From NCBI GenBank assembly GCA_947380835.1, contig CANCSL010000043.1, positions 1-9,399 on the forward strand: 9,399 bases of DNA. Direction: 5' to 3'. This DNA comes from Actinomycetota bacterium (GTDB lineage Bacteria; Actinomycetota; Actinomycetes; Nanopelagicales; Nanopelagicaceae). Position 1 is the first letter of the stretch. Each line of letters begins with the position of its first letter. The notes beneath the pieces are model-generated. The model saw nothing but the letters and a program-made list of their open reading frames with translations, had not been told where the DNA came from and made no database searches. Of this stretch, positions 6,171 through 9,399 are shown piece by piece. The position numbers were made by a program, and so were the translations under genes.

Positions 6171-6177
6171 GTGAGGA
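6171..6177 (+). promoter_or_regulatory. Shine-Dalgarno of the NADH dehydrogenase gene
   Basis: GTGAGGA is followed by TTACCTA and the ATG at 6185, a good distance. This gene therefore uses a leadered mRNA, unlike its divergent partner. I found no convincing -10/-35 for it; candidates near GACAATTAATT (6157-6167) are weak. Confidence 0.7.
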
Positions 6178-6184
6178 TTACCTA

Positions 6185-7414
6185 ATGACAAAGCCGCGCG
6201 TTCTGATTATCGGAGGCGGATTTGGCGGGCTCGCTGCTGCCCAGGCTCTAGGTCGACGCGCAGTCGTAACTGTTGTTGATCGCCATAATTATCAGACTTT
6301 CTTACCTTTGCTCTATCAGGTCTCCACCGCCGGATTGGCAGCAGATCATGTGGCCTATCCGATTCGCGGCGCTTTGCGCGACATCCGTGGCAAATTTCGG
6401 TTAGGCGCTCCCATTTCGGTTGATCATAAAAACAAGAATGTAAAACTCGACAGCAGCGAAATTCTGGATTTTGATCACTTGATCATTGCCATGGGTTCGG
6501 TTACCACTGACTTTGGAATTCCTGGGGTCGCCGAACACGCCTTGGGAATGAAGACCATTCAAGAAGCGCTCGAGATTCGCGCCGAAGTTATGCGCCGCTT
6601 TGAAGACCTCTGCCGCTTTGAAGACGAAACCAGATTTTCAATTGCCGTGGTCGGTGGTGGACCAACCGGAGTGGAGATGGCGGGTGCACTCGCTGAACTC
6701 GTTCGTGGTCCGCTGCGCAATGATGAAGAACATGCTGCCCGTCATATCGATATTATTTTGATCGAAGCTGGTCCGCGATTACTTCCTATGTTTGATGATT
6801 CTCTCTCCCAGAAAACCAAACTAGCTTTGGAAAAGATGGGTGTGAAGGTTCTGGTTAACACCGCCGTTAAATCTGTCGAATCTCGCAAGATTCTTTTTGC
6901 CGATGGTTCTAGCACCCCCAGCGAAGTCACCATCTGGGCTGCTGGTGTTAAGGGAAACCCCGACATGGAAAAACTCAATGTTCCTATCGTCGGAAATCGA
7001 GTTGATGTGGAAGAAACCTTGCAGGTTCGCCACTACCCCCACATCTGGGCAATTGGCGATATCGCTGGCGCCAAAGGTGAAAATGGCAAGTTCCTGCCCA
7101 TGGTTGCCCCAGTAGCAATGCAGCAAGGACGTTTCGTGGCCGAACAAATTATTCGAGCCGAAAAATCTGCACCACTCAAGAAGTTCGTTTATAAGGACAA
7201 GGGGTCGATGGCAACCATTGGCCGAAACAAAGCGGTAGTTCAGGTCCGGCGGATTAAATTTTCGGGCTTCCTTGCCTGGAGCGCTTGGCTCTTCCTGCAT
7301 TTGTTCTATTTAATGGGCGGTCGTAACCGCATCGGCACCATCGCTGACTGGTTCTGGAACTACCTCACCTTCGATCGCGGCAACCGACATATTTTGGATT
7401 CTATTAATGACTGA
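6185..7414 (+). CDS. ndh: Type II NADH dehydrogenase (NDH-2)
   Basis: A 409-residue FAD flavoprotein that moves electrons from NADH to the quinone pool without pumping protons, acting at the inner face of the membrane. The FAD-binding Rossmann motif is VLIIGGGFGGLAAA (6-19) and the NADH-binding one is IAVVGGGPTGVEMAG (153-167). YPHIWAIGDIAG (284-295) contacts the flavin. PMVAPVAMQQGRFVAEQ (305-321) carries the paired Gln typical of the quinone site. The C-terminal hydrophobic and aromatic stretch (360-391, GFLAWSAWLFLHLFYLMGG) is the expected membrane anchor. Length is normal for bacterial NDH-2. A general NAD(P)/FAD-dependent oxidoreductase label is the cautious alternative. The ATG start has a good Shine-Dalgarno. 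The last 8 nt overlap the start of the following hydrolase gene, so the two are probably co-transcribed and coupled. The divergent neighbour is the SDR/DUF2867 gene. Confidence 0.92.
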   Translation: MTKPRVLIIGGGFGGLAAAQALGRRAVVTVVDRHNYQTFLPLLYQVSTAGLAADHVAYPIRGALRDIRGKFRLGAPISVDHKNKNVKLDSSEILDFDHLIIAMGSVTTDFGIPGVAEHALGMKTIQEALEIRAEVMRRFEDLCRFEDETRFSIAVVGGGPTGVEMAGALAELVRGPLRNDEEHAARHIDIILIEAGPRLLPMFDDSLSQKTKLALEKMGVKVLVNTAVKSVESRKILFADGSSTPSEVTIWAAGVKGNPDMEKLNVPIVGNRVDVEETLQVRHYPHIWAIGDIAGAKGENGKFLPMVAPVAMQQGRFVAEQIIRAEKSAPLKKFVYKDKGSMATIGRNKAVVQVRRIKFSGFLAWSAWLFLHLFYLMGGRNRIGTIADWFWNYLTFDRGNRHILDSIND

Positions 7415-8225
7415 ACTCCCAATATTTGAACCGGTTTTTGCGGGCTATATAGATCTGCGCGGCCATCAAACGTGGAGCAAAGAGTGGGTCAACAATGGCG
7501 AACCTGCCTTGTTGCTTCACGGAGGACTTAGCGCCACTGAAGATTGGGATTCGCACATCCTGCCCTCCGTAGCTTCAGATCACCACGTCTTTGCTTATGA
7601 CCGAACCGCACATGGACGTACCGGAGTGCGCGAAGGTTTTTATCATTTTGATTTCCAACGCGACGAAGCCATTGCATACATTGAAGACGTCATTAAAGGT
7701 CCGGCGCACTTATTGGGTTACAGCGATGGCGGAATTATTTCCTTGCTCGTCGCAATTGCTCGGCCAGACTTAGTGAAATCATTAGTTTTGATTGGCACTA
7801 ATTACAACTACGACTGCGGACTCCCCTTTAATCAGATTACAGAACTCACGGCATCAGAGGGTGACCGTGCTGAATTTGCCGAACGCTCTCCCGATCCTGC
7901 ACACGTGCAAGACGAGATACTGGCACGTGCACTTCAGGTGTGGCGTTCTGAACCCACGATGACCAAAGGCGATCTCAACACGATTGAGTGCCCGGTACTT
8001 GTTCTGACAGGCGATGACGAACCATTTTCCAACCACCACACAGTAGATCTCTACGAAGCGCTACCTAACGGCCGCTTGGCGATGATTCCAGGTGCTTCGC
8101 ATTACGCTATTAAAGATCAAACTGACATTGCCACCATATTGATTAAGGATTTCTTCGCCCATCCTGAATTTCCGCTCACGCGCGATCCCAATTTGCGAAC
8201 CAGACCAGTTACTGAACGATCCTAA
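7407..8225 (+). CDS. Alpha/beta hydrolase fold protein
   Basis: A 272-residue hydrolase of unknown substrate. The oxyanion region LLLHGGLS (36-42), the YDRTAHGRTG segment (64-73), the nucleophile elbow GYSDGG with Ser106, the acid in LTGDDEPF (Asp203 or Asp204) and His232 in GASHYAI give a full catalytic triad. No signal peptide is seen, so it is probably cytoplasmic. An esterase or a C-C or lactone hydrolase would be compatible; the sequence does not choose. The ATG at 7407 lies inside the end of NDH-2 (ATGACTGA overlap), with only a weak GGAT upstream, which suggests translational coupling. The 3' end overlaps the convergent GMC oxidoreductase gene by 17 bp, and the last residues (about 250-272) are polar and probably a loose tail. 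Confidence 0.87.
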   Translation: MTELPIFEPVFAGYIDLRGHQTWSKEWVNNGEPALLLHGGLSATEDWDSHILPSVASDHHVFAYDRTAHGRTGVREGFYHFDFQRDEAIAYIEDVIKGPAHLLGYSDGGIISLLVAIARPDLVKSLVLIGTNYNYDCGLPFNQITELTASEGDRAEFAERSPDPAHVQDEILARALQVWRSEPTMTKGDLNTIECPVLVLTGDDEPFSNHHTVDLYEALPNGRLAMIPGASHYAIKDQTDIATILIKDFFAHPEFPLTRDPNLRTRPVTERS

Positions 8226-9399
8226 GTTCGCCTATGGCGCCGGCGGGCACAAAAGCCCGAGCCGGCCGAACAAAAGGAACCTTCACATAACCGGCTGACT
8301 GCGCTGGCCTTGGATCAACTTCACCTTTATTTGGCCACATTGAAAAAGCGCGTTCTGCCTGAGCAGTAATAGTTAGAGAAGGATTGACTCCTAAATTGGC
8401 GGTCAAACTAGATCCGTCCACAATATGCAGGGTCGGATAATTCCAGGCTCGGTGATACGGATCGATTACCCCAGTATCAGCTGAGGCGCCAATGACACAT
8501 CCACCAACGAAGTGAGCTGTGAACGGCGCATCGATCAAGTCACCAATATTTCCGCCGGCAATTCCACCTCGGTTCTTGGCGATCCTGCGCACAACATCAT
8601 TCGCTTCCGGAATAAATGTGGCATTGGGATGTTCGGAATCATTTTTCGAAGTCAGGCGCCAGCCAAAGAGACCACGTTTGCCCGAAACCGTTACAGAGGA
8701 ATCAACGTTCTGCATCACGAGGGCGATAACGGTGCGCTGGCTCCATTTGCGAATATCCAAGATACGCAAAAGACTCTTGGGATGCGCCAATGCGATCCGG
8801 TACCACTGCTTGCGTCGATCTTTAGCAACATCACCATCGGTCATCAGGGTTTGCAGACCGCCCATCAAGGAACTGCCGACGCCGTACCGTACGGGTTCAA
8901 CGTGCGTATGTTCATTGGGAAAAAAGGAGGAGGTGATTGCCGAACCTTGACTGTAATCAATCGAGGTGTCGGGCATGATGGCACCGACTAAAGATTCACT
9001 ATTAGTTCGAGAGTAGCGCCCCAATTGATGTGAAAGTTGAGGAAGAACGCCTTCGGATTTCATTTGATGAAGCAACTTTTGGGTGTTAAAAGTTCCGGCA
9101 GCAACAATTACTTGGCCCGCTGTGAATATTCGATCGCGTCCAAACCAAGAAGAACTCTTTCGGGTATGGATTCGCCACGAGCCATCACTGAGCTCTTCAA
9201 ATTTTGTGACTGTGTGCTCTGGAAAAACTTGGGCTCCAGCCTTTTCAGCCAAACCTAGGTAGTTCTTGGGAAGTGTGTTCTTGGCATTAAATCGGCAGCC
9301 AGTCATGCATCCACCACATTGCTTGCATCCAAGACGATCAGGACCGACGCCACCAAAGTAAGGATCCTTGGCAAAAACTTGTGGACCTTCACCAAAATG
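8209..9399 (-). CDS. choD: GMC family oxidoreductase, ChoD-like (5' end outside the window)
   Basis: The C-terminal 396 residues of an FAD-dependent glucose-methanol-choline oxidoreductase; the frame is open to the right edge. The missing N-terminus should hold the GxGxxG FAD motif (mycobacterial ChoD has about 578 residues). From memory the visible part resembles M. tuberculosis ChoD (Rv3409c) nearly throughout: DPYFGGVGPDR, then CKQCGGCMTGC (visible residues 25-35), NAKNTLPKNYLGLAE, TNSESLVGA, HVEPVRYG, TAHFVGGCVIG with His296, IDPYHR, VDGSSLTANLGVNPSLTITAQAERA with Asn339, and MWPNKGE. The His and the NPSLTITA segment match the active-site region of the GMC fold. The name cholesterol oxidase is inherited from the mycobacterial gene; oxidation of a sterol or another alcohol is not shown here. 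The ATG at 9306 is internal, since family-like sequence continues upstream of it. The gene is convergent with the hydrolase gene. Confidence 0.88.
   Translation of the reverse strand, partial: HFGEGPQVFAKDPYFGGVGPDRLGCKQCGGCMTGCRFNAKNTLPKNYLGLAEKAGAQVFPEHTVTKFEELSDGSWRIHTRKSSSWFGRDRIFTAGQVIVAAGTFNTQKLLHQMKSEGVLPQLSHQLGRYSRTNSESLVGAIMPDTSIDYSQGSAITSSFFPNEHTHVEPVRYGVGSSLMGGLQTLMTDGDVAKDRRKQWYRIALAHPKSLLRILDIRKWSQRTVIALVMQNVDSSVTVSGKRGLFGWRLTSKNDSEHPNATFIPEANDVVRRIAKNRGGIAGGNIGDLIDAPFTAHFVGGCVIGASADTGVIDPYHRAWNYPTLHIVDGSSLTANLGVNPSLTITAQAERAFSMWPNKGEVDPRPAQSAGYVKVPFVRPARAFVPAGAIGELRIVQ
8239..8266 (+). terminator. GC-rich hairpin after the hydrolase stop, inside the choD 3' end
   Basis: GCCGGC-GGGC (8239-8248) pairs with GCCC-(GA)-GCCGGC (8255-8266) around an ACAAAA loop: 10 GC-rich pairs with a two-base bulge, 13 nt past the hydrolase stop. 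It lies in choD coding sequence read on the other strand. No T-run follows in either direction, so intrinsic termination is doubtful. It may pause RNA polymerase or protect the 3' end of the ndh-hydrolase transcript. Confidence 0.4.

Noticed and set aside
8512..8991. Two overlapping plus-strand frames inside choD
   Set aside because: They lie wholly within a recognised GMC oxidoreductase and show no domain. Two overlapping frames in the same place are most simply shadows.
9304..9306. ATG at 9306 as the start of the GMC oxidoreductase
   Set aside because: The frame continues to the window edge, and the upstream residues (DPYFGGVGPDR, Cys-rich motif) are conserved in ChoD-like proteins, so the ATG is internal.
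1..9399. Signs of a mobile element, phage, defence system or CRISPR array
   Set aside because: No transposase, integrase, toxin, nuclease, terminal repeats or spaced repeats were seen. The genes are ordinary actinobacterial housekeeping and accessory metabolism.

Overview
The window looks like chromosomal DNA of an actinobacterium with moderate G+C (about half, judged by eye). The support is the gene set: a groEL without an adjacent groES but with a CIRCE operator, the actinobacterial families DUF3027 and DUF3263, a mycobacterial-CspB-like cold-shock protein, and a GMC oxidoreductase resembling mycobacterial ChoD almost end to end. Together with the modest G+C, a freshwater lineage such as Nanopelagicales (acI) or a relative is possible, but the sequence alone does not prove it.

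Left part (1-2816, all minus strand): a cold-shock-domain gene cut by the window edge, a DUF3027 gene with a Cys-rich C-terminus, and groEL with a complete heat-shock control region (-35/-10 promoter, CIRCE at the transcription start, Shine-Dalgarno). A perfect 13-bp hairpin straddles the groEL stop codon. A rho-independent terminator follows it and ends just before the DUF3027 start. Cold- and heat-stress genes therefore sit side by side but seem to be transcribed separately.

Middle (2817-6087, minus strand): DUF3263 with a probable leaderless promoter, a group II PLP-dependent decarboxylase, and an NAD(P)-binding SDR/DUF2867 fusion. The SDR and decarboxylase genes are 21 nt apart and probably form one transcript, starting from a leaderless promoter whose -10 lies 6 nt before the GTG.

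Right part (6088-9399): a 97-bp divergent promoter region separates the SDR gene from a plus-strand pair, type II NADH dehydrogenase and an alpha/beta hydrolase, whose coding regions overlap by 8 nt. The hydrolase gene converges on, and overlaps by 17 bp, the 3' end of a choD-like GMC flavoprotein oxidoreductase gene that runs off the right edge. NDH-2, the SDR/DUF2867 protein and the GMC enzyme make this a redox-rich neighbourhood with a possible lipid or sterol flavour, but no single pathway is demonstrated.

No intergenic stretch exceeds about 100 bp. I saw no tRNA, rRNA, insertion sequence, CRISPR array or phage gene. Nothing here is clearly a new system. The most unusual sequence signals are five helically phased YCGA boxes in the divergent promoter, a ferredoxin-like CX2CX2CX3C motif in the GMC oxidoreductase, the perfect stop-codon hairpin of groEL, and the repeated leaderless promoter geometry.
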